64,000 nt of DNA, taken from JBPOFM01 sp051252455 (GTDB lineage: Bacteria; Bacteroidota; Bacteroidia; Flavobacteriales; Flavobacteriaceae). Below the pieces are notes generated by a model. That model worked only from the letters and a program-made list of their open reading frames with translations, did not search any database and was not told the origin of the DNA. Made by a program: the position numbers and the translations under genes. The DNA is taken from contig JBPOFM010000008.1 of the NCBI GenBank assembly GCA_051252455.1, forward strand, positions 124,001-188,000, in the 5' to 3' direction. Positions within the stretch are counted from its first letter, which is position 1; each line of letters starts with the position of its first letter. Shown piece after piece: positions 42,012-51,179 of the stretch.

Positions 42012-44529
42012 TTTTATTTTACTTTTTTTGATAAGTCTGTGTTTCAGTTGTGAAACCAAATACCAAACACCAAGAACAGCTTCCATCGACACCAATTGGA
42101 CTTTTAAAAGTCTCGCAGATAATACATGGCGTGAAGCTTCTGTGCCTGGCGACGTCTATTCTGATTTATTGACCCATGATTTGATTGCAAACCCGTTTGC
42201 AGCCGAGAACGAACTGAATGTACAATGGGTTGCTGAAAATGATTGGGAATATAAAACCACTTTCAAGGTTGACGATAGCACCTTTCAAAAAAAACATATC
42301 GAGCTAAATTTTGATGGCTTGGACACGTATGCATCTGTGTTTTTGAATGATAGCCTTATACTTCAAACTGACAATGCTTTCAGAAATTATAAAGTGAATG
42401 TAAAATCTTTCATCAAGAAGGAAAACAAATTACATGTTGTATTCAATAGCACTTATTATTTTGAGGAAGAAGGTAAAAATAAAATAAATTACGAATTACC
42501 AGAAGGCAACAGGATTTTCATTAGAAAACCGCAGTTTCAATATGGTTGGGATTGGGCGCCAAAACTCAAAACGTCAGGTATTTGGAAACCAATTACAATT
42601 ACCTCTTGGGATGATCTAAAAATCAATGATTTATTCATTAAACAAACCTCTCTTGAAGAAACACTTGCCGAACTTACGGCCGAAGTGGAAATTTCCACAT
42701 CTCTTACGGATGAGTTGACATTTGAGATTTTAGTCAATGGTGATGTAGTTAGTAAGACCAAGGTAACTGTTGACTCTACACGGACAACTTACTCGATTCC
42801 TTTCGAAATTGAAAACCCAAAACGCTGGTGGCCACACAATCTTGGTGAGCCTTATTTATATGACATGTCCATCCGAATTAAAAAAGGTTGGGCGATCCTT
42901 GATTATAAGAATGTAGCAAAAGGCATCAGAACCATTGAACTGGTTACGGTAAAAGACTCCATTGGCGAATCCTTTTATTTTAAAGTCAACGAGGTTCCTG
43001 TTTATGTAAAAGGGTCTAATTACGTGCCTCAAAATAGTCTGCAAAATAAAGTTTCAGACAGCGATTATCACAGACTATTGAATGACGTTGTCGATGCCAA
43101 CATGAACATGCTACGTGTTTGGGGAGGCGGAATATATGAGAATGATATTTTCTATGATTTATGTGATCAGAAAGGCATTTTAGTTTGGCAAGATTTTATG
43201 TTCGCTTGCGCCATGTACCCTGGAGATAAAGCGTTTTTAGATACTGTAAAACAGGAAGCCATTGACAATGTAAAACGGCTTCGGAACCATACATCCATCG
43301 CTCTCTGGTGCGGAAATAATGAAAATTCCGAAGGATGGGAAAATTGGCATTGGAAAGATGGAAAAACGAAAGCGCAGCAAGCTGAAATCGGGAATAACTA
43401 CATAAAATTATTCAACAACATCCTTCCAGATGTGGTTAGGGATTTAACCGATAACACATCTTTTTGGGAAACCTCTCCGAAATATGGTCGCGGAAATGAA
43501 AAATACAATACCGAAGGTGACACTCACGATTGGTTCGTTTGGCATGATGCGTACCCGTTCGAGCATTTTGAAGAAAAAGTGCCTCGTTTTATGAGTGAGT
43601 TTGGGTTTCAATCCTATCCAACTTACGAAACCATAAAATATGCAAATCAAAATGACACAAGCACCATGGATTCAATAGCTTTCTTGTCGCATCAAAAACA
43701 TGTAAGAGGTGAAGAATTAATCGTCGAATATATGAAACGAGATTTTCCTGTGCCTACCTATTTTGAAGACTACATCTATATGAGTCAAGTGTTGCAAGCT
43801 TATGGCATCACCAAAGGAATTGAAGCTCATAGACGCGCCAAACCTTATAATATGGGAAGTTTGTATTGGCAACTCAACGACTGTTGGCCAGCTGCCTCAT
43901 GGTCTAGCATCGATTTTTTAGGCAATTGGAAAGCACTTCATTTTGAAGCAAAAAAAGCTTTCAGAAATGTTCTCACGTCGTCTATAGTTGAGAATGACAC
44001 TTTAAAAACTTATGTTATCAATGATGAAATGAAAATGCAACGAGGAGATTTATCCATTAAAATACTTGATTTCAGCGGAAACGAACTTTGGTCCATCTGT
44101 GAACCGACGACTGTGGAATCCTTAAAAAGCATTCTTGCATATAATTTAAATTTAAAATCATTGAAACTTAACAATAAGGAAGTTGTTGTTGAAACGGCAT
44201 TCCTCAATAGCACTTCTTATTTTTATTTGGCGAGACCAAAAGATTTACACCTGCCAACATCCGATATCGAACAAACTATTACAAAAACCGATAGTGGATT
44301 TACTATTGAACTTTTTAGCCATCATCTTCAAAAAGATGTCTTTTTATTTAGTAATTCCAAAGGAAAATTTAGTGATAACTTTTTTGATATGATGCCAAAT
44401 GAACGAAAAGTTATTGAATTTACAACTCGTGCTGGCGATTTGGAAGATTTAAAGATCAAAACTTTAAATCAGTTCATAAATACGAAGAAAGAATTACCAA
44501 AATCGGCAGTTATTGACAAGACTTCTTAA
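41998..44529 (+). CDS. Glycoside hydrolase family 2 beta-mannosidase, lipoprotein
   Basis: The 843-residue protein opens with a lipoprotein signal (LCFSC, Cys18). It has a GH2 sugar-binding domain (WREASVPGDVYSDL, NFDGLDTYASVFLND), an immunoglobulin-like domain, and a TIM barrel with acid/base Glu442 (CGNNENSEG) and nucleophile Glu534 (FMSEFGFQS). NMLRVWGGGIYEND and the WQDFMFACAMYP loop are typical of beta-mannosidases. It should remove terminal beta-mannose from mannans or N-glycans in the periplasm or at the surface. The last 20 nt overlap convergent prmC. Confidence 0.9.
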   Translation: MTKHSFILLFLISLCFSCETKYQTPRTASIDTNWTFKSLADNTWREASVPGDVYSDLLTHDLIANPFAAENELNVQWVAENDWEYKTTFKVDDSTFQKKHIELNFDGLDTYASVFLNDSLILQTDNAFRNYKVNVKSFIKKENKLHVVFNSTYYFEEEGKNKINYELPEGNRIFIRKPQFQYGWDWAPKLKTSGIWKPITITSWDDLKINDLFIKQTSLEETLAELTAEVEISTSLTDELTFEILVNGDVVSKTKVTVDSTRTTYSIPFEIENPKRWWPHNLGEPYLYDMSIRIKKGWAILDYKNVAKGIRTIELVTVKDSIGESFYFKVNEVPVYVKGSNYVPQNSLQNKVSDSDYHRLLNDVVDANMNMLRVWGGGIYENDIFYDLCDQKGILVWQDFMFACAMYPGDKAFLDTVKQEAIDNVKRLRNHTSIALWCGNNENSEGWENWHWKDGKTKAQQAEIGNNYIKLFNNILPDVVRDLTDNTSFWETSPKYGRGNEKYNTEGDTHDWFVWHDAYPFEHFEEKVPRFMSEFGFQSYPTYETIKYANQNDTSTMDSIAFLSHQKHVRGEELIVEYMKRDFPVPTYFEDYIYMSQVLQAYGITKGIEAHRRAKPYNMGSLYWQLNDCWPAASWSSIDFLGNWKALHFEAKKAFRNVLTSSIVENDTLKTYVINDEMKMQRGDLSIKILDFSGNELWSICEPTTVESLKSILAYNLNLKSLKLNNKEVVVETAFLNSTSYFYLARPKDLHLPTSDIEQTITKTDSGFTIELFSHHLQKDVFLFSNSKGKFSDNFFDMMPNERKVIEFTTRAGDLEDLKIKTLNQFINTKKELPKSAVIDKTS

Positions 44530-45397
44530 TAGCCGAAATCATTCGGTCATTTCCAAAAATGTCTTGCTTCAATTGTACATTTTCAAAATCGTAATTTTGC
44601 AATAATTCAACCATTTCTTTACCGAGATATTGATTGATTTCAAAATACAACTTCCCTCCTGCCTTAAGATACTTTGAAGCAAATTCTGTAATTGCTTGAT
44701 AAAAAATCAACGGATTATCATTTGCTACAAACAATGCTAAATGAGGTTCATTGCTTAAAACATTGTTCTTCATTTCAGCCTTTTCTAAATCACGAACATA
44801 AGGTGGATTGGAAACGATACAATCAAAATGCAAATTATCTTCTCCCATCATCTGAATCGAATTCCAGCCTTCGTGATTTAAAATATCAGCTTCAATAAAT
44901 GTGACATTCACGTCATTTAAAGCTGCATTTTCTTTGGCAATTTTCAACGCTTCTGATGAAATATCCATTGCAAATACTTTCGCGTTTTTCACATTTTTAG
45001 CAAGCGAAATAGCGATACAGCCAGTTCCAGTCCCAATATCGAGAATATTGATTTGCTTTGAATTGTCCTTGCTGTTTTGAATGACCAAATCAACGAGTTC
45101 TTCCGTTTCTGGTCTTGGAATTAAGGTGTGTTGATTCACTTTAAATGCTAAACCAAAAAATTCAGTGCTTCCGAGAATGTATTGAATTGGCACTTCTAGT
45201 TTTAGTTGAGACAAAGCTTCAAAAAAAGGCTGCTCTTCCGCTTTCGAAATGCCAAATTCTGGTTGAAGCGAAAAAGCTAAACGATTCATTTCCAAAAAAG
45301 ATTCCGTTAAGAGATAAAAAAAACTATCAACCTCCTCTTTCCCGTAAATGGCATCCAATTCTTTATGAAAAATTTGCTGAACCTCTTTAAATCTCAT
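44510..45397 (-). CDS. prmC: Peptide chain release factor N5-glutamine methyltransferase
   Basis: This 295-residue protein methylates the Gln of the GGQ motif in release factors. The N-terminal helical domain (QYILGSTEFFGLAFKVN) is followed by LIPRPETEELV, SAM motif ILDIGTGTGCIAISLA at about 118-133, and the substrate-binding NPPY at 197-200. It overlaps the GNAT gene by 4 nt and is convergent with the mannosidase. Confidence 0.95.
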   Translation of the reverse strand: MRFKEVQQIFHKELDAIYGKEEVDSFFYLLTESFLEMNRLAFSLQPEFGISKAEEQPFFEALSQLKLEVPIQYILGSTEFFGLAFKVNQHTLIPRPETEELVDLVIQNSKDNSKQINILDIGTGTGCIAISLAKNVKNAKVFAMDISSEALKIAKENAALNDVNVTFIEADILNHEGWNSIQMMGEDNLHFDCIVSNPPYVRDLEKAEMKNNVLSNEPHLALFVANDNPLIFYQAITEFASKYLKAGGKLYFEINQYLGKEMVELLQNYDFENVQLKQDIFGNDRMISAIKKSCQ

Positions 45398-45885
45398 AAT
45401 AATTTAGTCATATGAATATCGCAAGAATAATGCCCTGTATTTCCGAGTGCTTTATCAATATGTTCAAAACCAAATGCTTCATAGAGATGAATTGCCGCTT
45501 TCAAGTCGGGAATAGTTTCCAAATAACAAGTTTTAAAACCATAGGTTTTAGCCTGTTCCAAACATTTTATCATCATTGCTTTTCCCAATCCTTTTCCTCT
45601 AATTTCCGATGAGAAATACATTTTTTGAAGCTCACAAACATCCGCCTCAAAATCACGCAATGGTTTAATTCCTGCACCTCCTAAAATCTTTCCTTTCTTT
45701 TCAAGAATATAATAAATCTCGTTCTCACCTTGATAAGATTCAAACATTTGTTTAGTTTCTTCGTCAGCAAATGCTGTACCAACTAATGGCAATCCCAATT
45801 CAACAAAAACAGTTTGAATAACGCGTTGAATAGCTTCGTTATCCTTGGGTTGAATTGGTCTTATTGTAAAACTGTCGTTGCTCAC
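45394..45885 (-). CDS. GNAT family N-acetyltransferase
   Basis: The 163-residue acetyltransferase has motif A (LQKMYFSSEIRGKGLGKAMMIKCLEQA) with the acetyl-CoA pyrophosphate loop RGKGLGKA and motif B (IHLYEAFGFEHID). The ending GHYSCDIHMTKLL is typical of a broad family of small-molecule or peptide acetyltransferases. It is the first gene of a short leftward operon with prmC. Substrate is unknown. Confidence 0.88.
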   Translation of the reverse strand: MSNDSFTIRPIQPKDNEAIQRVIQTVFVELGLPLVGTAFADEETKQMFESYQGENEIYYILEKKGKILGGAGIKPLRDFEADVCELQKMYFSSEIRGKGLGKAMMIKCLEQAKTYGFKTCYLETIPDLKAAIHLYEAFGFEHIDKALGNTGHYSCDIHMTKLL

Positions 45886-45895
45886 TTTAAAGTCT

Positions 45896-45903
45896 TATTT
45901 TTG
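45896..45903 (+). promoter_or_regulatory. -7 promoter element abutting the ribD GTG start
   Basis: TATTTTTG fits TAnnTTTG and ends 4 nt before GTG 45908. It lies downstream of the ATG at 45878, arguing against that longer start. Confidence 0.5.
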
Positions 45904-45907
45904 TGCC

Positions 45908-47017
45908 GTGAAGATACATGAAAAATACATAAATCGTTGTATTGAAATAGCCAAAAACGGCTTGGGAACGACCGCTCCAAACCCAATGGTCGGCTGTGTT
46001 ATTGTACATAACGAGACCATCATCGGTGAAGGTTTTACCAGTCCTTATGGAGGCAATCATGCTGAAATCAATGCCTTGAATTCAGTAGTAGATAAATCGC
46101 TGCTAAAGGCATCTACAGTGTATGTTACATTAGAACCTTGCTCGCATTTTGGAAAAACACCACCTTGTTCTGATGCTCTTATGGATTATCAAATTCCAAA
46201 AGTTATTATCGGAACGATGGATACTCATAACAAAGTGGCGGGTAAGGGCATAGAAAAATTAAAAGCGTCTGGATGTGAGGTGATCGTAGGTGTTTTGGAA
46301 GCTGAATGTAAAGCACATCACAAACGTTTTTTTACCTTTCATAATAAGGAGCGTCCTTATATTATACTGAAATGGGCTGAAACCGCTGATGGTTTTATAG
46401 CCCCAAAAACAAAAGACGAACAGAAACCAGTTTGGATCACAAATGAAATTTCAAGACAATTAGTTCATAAATGGAGAGCAGAAGAACAGGCAATTTTGGT
46501 TGGGACCAATACAGTTGTTGCAGACAATCCAAGTTTGACCGTTCGTGATTGGATTGGTAAAAACCCAATTCGTGTCGTACTGGATGAAGAGATGAAACTC
46601 CTCAAAGGACACTCCATCTTTGATGAAAACACGGAAACGATTGTTGTCAGTTCTGAAAACATCGTGGTCAATTCCAAAAATAAAGCAAGAGGTTGGCACC
46701 CAAACATGGACAATCCTCAAGTTGAAGCCGTGTATTGTGATACTTGCGTTCTAGATTTTATAGATTGGGATGATACATCTAATATTGCTGCCCAAATATG
46801 TAAAGTGCTTCACAAAAGACAGGTTAACTCCATAATTATAGAAGGTGGCAGACAAACGCTTCAAACATTTATAGATGAAAATCTTTGGGACGAAGCTCGT
46901 ATTTTCACTGGAAAAAATAATTTTTTAGAAGGCGTAAGAGCTCCTGAATTTTCCGGAAAATTGATTTCTGTAGAAACTATATTGGATGATACGTTAAAAT
47001 TTTATATGAATGAGTAA
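45908..47017 (+). CDS. ribD: Bifunctional riboflavin biosynthesis deaminase/reductase RibD
   Basis: The GTG at 45908 gives the family N-terminus VKIHEKYINRCIEIAKNGLG, and the promoter box lies just before it, so it is preferred to the ATG at 45878. The deaminase half has the zinc ligands in GGNHAEINAL and PCSHFGKTPPCSDAL. The reductase half starts near RPYIILKWAETADGFIAP and includes IIEGGRQTLQTF. It converts diaminohydroxyphosphoribosylaminopyrimidine to the ribitylamino precursor in two steps. It overlaps the HAD gene by 8 nt and leads a four-gene run. No FMN riboswitch is visible. Confidence 0.95.
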   Translation: MKIHEKYINRCIEIAKNGLGTTAPNPMVGCVIVHNETIIGEGFTSPYGGNHAEINALNSVVDKSLLKASTVYVTLEPCSHFGKTPPCSDALMDYQIPKVIIGTMDTHNKVAGKGIEKLKASGCEVIVGVLEAECKAHHKRFFTFHNKERPYIILKWAETADGFIAPKTKDEQKPVWITNEISRQLVHKWRAEEQAILVGTNTVVADNPSLTVRDWIGKNPIRVVLDEEMKLLKGHSIFDENTETIVVSSENIVVNSKNKARGWHPNMDNPQVEAVYCDTCVLDFIDWDDTSNIAAQICKVLHKRQVNSIIIEGGRQTLQTFIDENLWDEARIFTGKNNFLEGVRAPEFSGKLISVETILDDTLKFYMNE

Positions 47018-47678
47018 GAAAAAGCTTCACAACACGGATGAGATTCCGGCTTTTGCAGGTATTGGTAAGATTAAAACCATCATATTTGATTTTGGAGATG
47101 TATTTATCAATTTGGATAAAGTGGGCGCGATGGAACATGCCCTTGAAATATTTGAAATGAAAGCGCTATCCAAAGAAATGATTGCCTTCAATGCTTTGTA
47201 TGAGCAAGGTTTGATCTCAACCGACGAATTTCTTGAATTTTATCTTGACAATTTTCCAAAATTATCGCGTGAACAAATATTGGATGCATGGCAATTCATC
47301 CTAAAAGATTTTCCACAACATCGTTTGGAATTCATTCAAAAATTGGCATCAGAAAAAAAATATAAACTCATTTTATTGAGTAACACTAATGATTTGCATA
47401 TCAATTGGATTAAAGAAAATGTATCATTCTTTGAAGATTTTAAAAATTCCTTTGATGCGTTTTATTTGTCCCACGAAATCAATTTCAGAAAGCCTAATGC
47501 TGATATATATGAGTTCGTTCTAGAAACACATCATATCAAAGCTGACGAAACACTCTTTATTGATGACACTGAGGAAAATATTTTAGCTGCTTCGGCCTTG
47601 GGAATCCACACTTGGCATATAGATCCAAGGACAGATGATATCGTGAATTTGTTTGAATCAAAATCAATTCCGTTTTGA
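47010..47678 (+). CDS. HAD family hydrolase with short N-terminal extension
   Basis: The HAD fold starts at IKTIIFDFGDVFINLD, where the two Asp of DFGDV are the phosphatase nucleophile pair. Motif II is LILLSNTND, motif III the Lys in INFRKPNADIY, and motif IV TLFIDDTEENI. The 20 residues before this, including DEIPAFAGIG, are not part of the family and resemble the translation of a widespread short repeat, so they may be a late addition or the true start may lie downstream. It probably dephosphorylates a small molecule; the position after ribD suggests the unassigned riboflavin pathway phosphatase as one option. Confidence 0.88.
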   Translation: MSKKKLHNTDEIPAFAGIGKIKTIIFDFGDVFINLDKVGAMEHALEIFEMKALSKEMIAFNALYEQGLISTDEFLEFYLDNFPKLSREQILDAWQFILKDFPQHRLEFIQKLASEKKYKLILLSNTNDLHINWIKENVSFFEDFKNSFDAFYLSHEINFRKPNADIYEFVLETHHIKADETLFIDDTEENILAASALGIHTWHIDPRTDDIVNLFESKSIPF

Positions 47679-48532
47679 TTTACATTTTATTAAGCATTCT
47701 TTGTTCAACATTGATTTTTATCGTGTTCAAATTATTGGATACGTTTAAAATTGATGCCTCAAAAGCAATTGTCATCAATTATATTGCGGCATTTGCATTT
47801 GGAGTGCTGACTAGCTCAAAATCGATTCAAATTGAAGAAATTGTCACCGAAAAATGGTTTTATGGCGCCATTATTTTAGGCGTTTTGTTTATTGTTATTT
47901 TCAATGTGATGGCAATCACCGCACAAAAAAACGGTCTATCGGTAGCTTCTGTCGCAGCTAAAATGTCCGTGGTGATTCCTGTTGTTTTTGGCGTCATTGT
48001 TTATAAAGAACATCTCACTCTAGCGCTCACTATTGGAATAATTTTAGCCTTATTTTCCGTTTATCTCACTTCTTCAAAATCGAATACCGTCAAAAATTTA
48101 AAGAGGAATTTAGTCTTACCAATATTCCTCTTTATCGGGTCTGGAGTCATTGATACCACCATTAAATATCTACAAACCAATTACATGACAAAAGATGGTG
48201 TTTCTGTGTTTTCTGCAACCCTATTTAATATTGCAGCAGTGGTGGGAATTTTACAACTAGCTATTCAAAAGAAATTGAAGCTTGATTTTAAGACAGTCAT
48301 TGCCGGGTTTCTCTTAGGATTGGTCAACTTTGGATCTTTATATTTTATCATAAAATCGCTTCAATTGGATAATTGGTCGAGTGCCACAGTTTTTACGTTG
48401 AACAATGTAGGTATTGTGATGACTTCGACTCTAGTGGGCAAATTCATATTTAAAGAACATTTATTGCCAAAAAATTGGATTGGAATAGCTATCGCTATTG
48501 TTGCCATTTGCATAATCACCATTACCGTATGA
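47675..48532 (+). CDS. DMT/EamA-type membrane transporter
   Basis: The 285-residue protein has ten hydrophobic segments in two EamA-like halves. Examples are ILLSILCSTLIFIVFKLLDTF, SVAAKMSVVIPVVFGVIVYKEHLTL and NNVGIVMTSTLVGKFIFKEHLLPKNWIGI; the KEHL motifs at the ends of segments 4 and 9 are typical. Substrate is unknown; a metabolite exporter is likely. It starts with TTG overlapping the HAD stop and ends overlapping the YigZ start, so expression is translationally coupled. Confidence 0.87.
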   Translation: MIYILLSILCSTLIFIVFKLLDTFKIDASKAIVINYIAAFAFGVLTSSKSIQIEEIVTEKWFYGAIILGVLFIVIFNVMAITAQKNGLSVASVAAKMSVVIPVVFGVIVYKEHLTLALTIGIILALFSVYLTSSKSNTVKNLKRNLVLPIFLFIGSGVIDTTIKYLQTNYMTKDGVSVFSATLFNIAAVVGILQLAIQKKLKLDFKTVIAGFLLGLVNFGSLYFIIKSLQLDNWSSATVFTLNNVGIVMTSTLVGKFIFKEHLLPKNWIGIAIAIVAICIITITV

Positions 48533-49149
48533 CACAAAACGACACTTACAAAACTATCGCAAAGGCATCAAAGGAAATTTTGTTTAAGGATAAAAACAGC
48601 AAATTTTTTGGCTATGCTTTTCCTGCGTCCAATGAAGAAAGTGTCAAAAAACATATTGAGAATTTGACTAAAAATCATAATAAAGCTGGTCACTTTTGCT
48701 ATGCTTATCAATTTGGAACACAAGAAAAAGATATTGAATTTCGCGCCAATGATGATGGAGAACCAAATAACAGCGCAGGAATGCCTATTTATGGACAAAT
48801 ACAATCGTTTGACGTGACCAATGTTTTAATTGTGGTTGTTCGCTATTTTGGAGGCACAAAATTAGGTGTCAGCGGATTGATTAATGCCTACAAAGCGTCG
48901 GCTCAAATGGCACTGGAAGCCTCAAAAATTGTCACACGGACAATAAATGTCACTTATCGTATCACTTTTGAATATAAAAACATGAATAAAGTGATGCGGA
49001 TTATAAAAGAAAAGAATTTAAAAATCATTAATCAAAAATTGGAATTGGATTGTCAGATTGAAATTTCTGTTCGATTAAAAAATGCAGAGGATGTTTTTGT
49101 TACTTTTAACCATCTTCATGAAATTAACATCGAAGTTTTGAACGATTAG
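48529..49149 (+). CDS. YigZ/IMPACT family protein
   Basis: The ATG at 48529 overlaps the transporter stop (ATGA) and gives a 206-residue protein. The UPF0029 domain shows AGHFCYAYQFG, DDGEPNNSAGMPIYGQI and VVVRYFGGTKLGVSGLINAY. A second ferredoxin-like domain starts near residue 135. The family is linked to translation control and proline peptide handling, but its bacterial role is unclear. It is the last gene of the ribD run and convergent with the thioesterase (4-nt overlap). Confidence 0.92.
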   Translation: MTQNDTYKTIAKASKEILFKDKNSKFFGYAFPASNEESVKKHIENLTKNHNKAGHFCYAYQFGTQEKDIEFRANDDGEPNNSAGMPIYGQIQSFDVTNVLIVVVRYFGGTKLGVSGLINAYKASAQMALEASKIVTRTINVTYRITFEYKNMNKVMRIIKEKNLKIINQKLELDCQIEISVRLKNAEDVFVTFNHLHEINIEVLND

Positions 49150-49556
49150 TTTTGCAGTTTGTCTAAAAGATATTTCGGACAGCGCGTAGGTCGATTCCTA
49201 TTAATATCTATAAATACTAAAGTTGTATTTCCAGTTGCCAATAGATCGTTATTTTCATTGACGATTTCGTAATGAAATTCGATCGTCGCCGAGGGGATTT
49301 TTGTCAATCTAGTTTTCACTTTAATCAAGTCATCATAACGTGCTGACTTTTTGTATTTTATATCTAAAGAAATTACAGGCAACATAATTCCACTTTCTTC
49401 CATTTGCTTGTAAGACACTCCAAATTTTCGCAACCACTCTACTCTGCCCACTTCAAAATATTGCGCATAGTTGCCGTGATAGACAACTCCCATTTGATCG
49501 GTTTCACCATAGCGAACCCGTAATTCAATTTCATCGTATTTATCAGATTCTACCAT
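49146..49556 (-). CDS. YbgC/FadM-type acyl-CoA thioesterase
   Basis: This 136-residue single hotdog-fold protein has RYGETDQMGVVYHGNYAQYFEVGRVEWLR-like text (the catalytic Asp lies in ETDQMGVV). ARYDDLIKVKTRLTKIP and TTLVFIDINRNRP follow. It hydrolyses acyl-CoA thioesters; the chain length is not predictable from sequence. It is divergent from dnaA, with a 190-nt gap. Confidence 0.9.
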   Translation of the reverse strand: MVESDKYDEIELRVRYGETDQMGVVYHGNYAQYFEVGRVEWLRKFGVSYKQMEESGIMLPVISLDIKYKKSARYDDLIKVKTRLTKIPSATIEFHYEIVNENNDLLATGNTTLVFIDINRNRPTRCPKYLLDKLQN

Positions 49557-49746
49557 CGTTTTTGAATTTTTTTTTGTACTTTCAACAAGATTTAAACATG
49601 GGGAAAAATTTATTAATATTCAATAGGTTTTGATTTTTTTATTAAGAATTTTGTTCACATATTTGTCACATCGAAATATTCAAGAGAAACCAAATTTCTC
49701 TTTTTTTTGCTAATTACATATCAACTAAAAAAAAGTCACTTCAAGA

Positions 49747-51174
49747 ATGAATTTAACTGCTCAAACAGTTTGGGATAATTGCCTGTCTTTTATAAAGGAC
49801 AATATTCAACCTCAAGCTTACAAAACCTGGTTTGAACCCATCGCAGCAGTAAAACTAACTGATAACGCATTAAGTATTCAAGTACCTAGTAAATTTTTCT
49901 ACGAATGGCTTGAAGAACATTATGTAAAAATATTAAAAGTTGCATTAACAAAACAACTAGGAGAGACAGCAAAGTTAGTATACGTCATAAAAATGGAAAA
50001 CAGCTATGGCAACAAACAGCCATTCACTGAAAAAATTCCTAGTTCTAATAGAAGTGCAGTTAAGTCCCAAGATGTTGATATTCCTTTACAAAACAAAAAT
50101 CCTGAACTTAAAAATCCGTTCGTGATTCCTGGGATTCGCAATGTAAAGATCGAATCACAGCTAAATCCTAATTATAATTTTGAGAATTTCTTAGAAGGTG
50201 ATTCCAACCGATTGGCTCGTAATGCTGGTTTAGCAGTTGCCAACAAACCTGGAGGCACCTCTTTTAATCCATTGTTGATTTTTGGTGGTGTTGGACTTGG
50301 TAAAACACACTTGGCTCATGCTATTGGTGTCGATATCAAAGACAAGTATCCAGAAAAAACGGTGCTTTACATTTCTGCTGAAAAATTCACACAACAATAT
50401 ATCGATTCAGTCAAAAAGAACAACAGGAATGATTTTATTCATTTTTACCAAATCATTGATGTTTTAATAATTGATGATGTTCAATTTTTATCTGGAAAAT
50501 CTGGTACACAGGATGTTTTCTTTCATATTTTCAACCACTTGCATCAAAACGGCAAACAGGTCATTTTAACAAGTGACAAAGCGCCTGTCGATATGCAGGA
50601 TATCGAACAACGTTTACTATCGCGTTTTAAATGGGGATTATCTGCAGAGTTGCAAACACCAGATTTTGAAACACGTGTATCCATCTTGAAAAACAAACTC
50701 TATCGTGATGGTGTGGATATGAACGACGACATCATTGAATACGTCGCAAAACATATTAAAACAAACGTTAGAGAGTTGGAAGGCGCTATTATTTCTTTGA
50801 TTGCGCAATCGTCATTTAATAAAAAGGAAATCACTGTTGGCCTTGCAAAAGAAATTGTAGAGAAGTTTGTTAAAAACACCAAACGTGAGGTTTCCATTGA
50901 TTATATTCAAAAAGTGGTTTCAGACTATTTCCAAATGGATGTGAGCACCTTACAATCCAAAACAAGAAAACGCCATATTGTCCAAGCGAGACAATTGGCC
51001 ATGTTTTTTGCTAAAAAATACACTAAAGCATCATTGGCTAGTATTGGTTCGCAAATTGGGAAACGTGATCACGCTACTGTATTGCACGCTTGTAAAACGG
51101 TTGACAATCTCTCGTCAACTGACAAACAGTTTAGAAAGTATGTTGAGGACCTTTCAAAGAAACTATCACTCTAA
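49747..51174 (+). CDS. dnaA: Chromosomal replication initiator DnaA
   Basis: The 475-residue protein shows all four DnaA domains: helicase-loading domain I (VWDNCLSFIKDNIQPQAYKTWF), a variable linker, AAA+ domain III with Walker A GGVGLGKTHL near 180 and Walker B LIIDDVQF near 242, and DNA-binding domain IV with QIGKRDHATVLHACKTV. The 49557-49746 upstream gap is AT-rich, with no TTATCCACA-type DnaA boxes, so no origin is apparent. The LMW phosphatase gene follows after 5 nt. Confidence 0.98.
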   Translation: MNLTAQTVWDNCLSFIKDNIQPQAYKTWFEPIAAVKLTDNALSIQVPSKFFYEWLEEHYVKILKVALTKQLGETAKLVYVIKMENSYGNKQPFTEKIPSSNRSAVKSQDVDIPLQNKNPELKNPFVIPGIRNVKIESQLNPNYNFENFLEGDSNRLARNAGLAVANKPGGTSFNPLLIFGGVGLGKTHLAHAIGVDIKDKYPEKTVLYISAEKFTQQYIDSVKKNNRNDFIHFYQIIDVLIIDDVQFLSGKSGTQDVFFHIFNHLHQNGKQVILTSDKAPVDMQDIEQRLLSRFKWGLSAELQTPDFETRVSILKNKLYRDGVDMNDDIIEYVAKHIKTNVRELEGAIISLIAQSSFNKKEITVGLAKEIVEKFVKNTKREVSIDYIQKVVSDYFQMDVSTLQSKTRKRHIVQARQLAMFFAKKYTKASLASIGSQIGKRDHATVLHACKTVDNLSSTDKQFRKYVEDLSKKLSL

Positions 51175-51179
51175 ACCCT

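Noticed and set aside
45896..46000. FMN riboswitch before ribD
   Set aside because: There is no leader: the promoter box abuts the start codon and no RFN-like sequence is present.
49557..49746. oriC next to dnaA
   Set aside because: AT-rich, but no DnaA box cluster and no flanking origin-associated genes.
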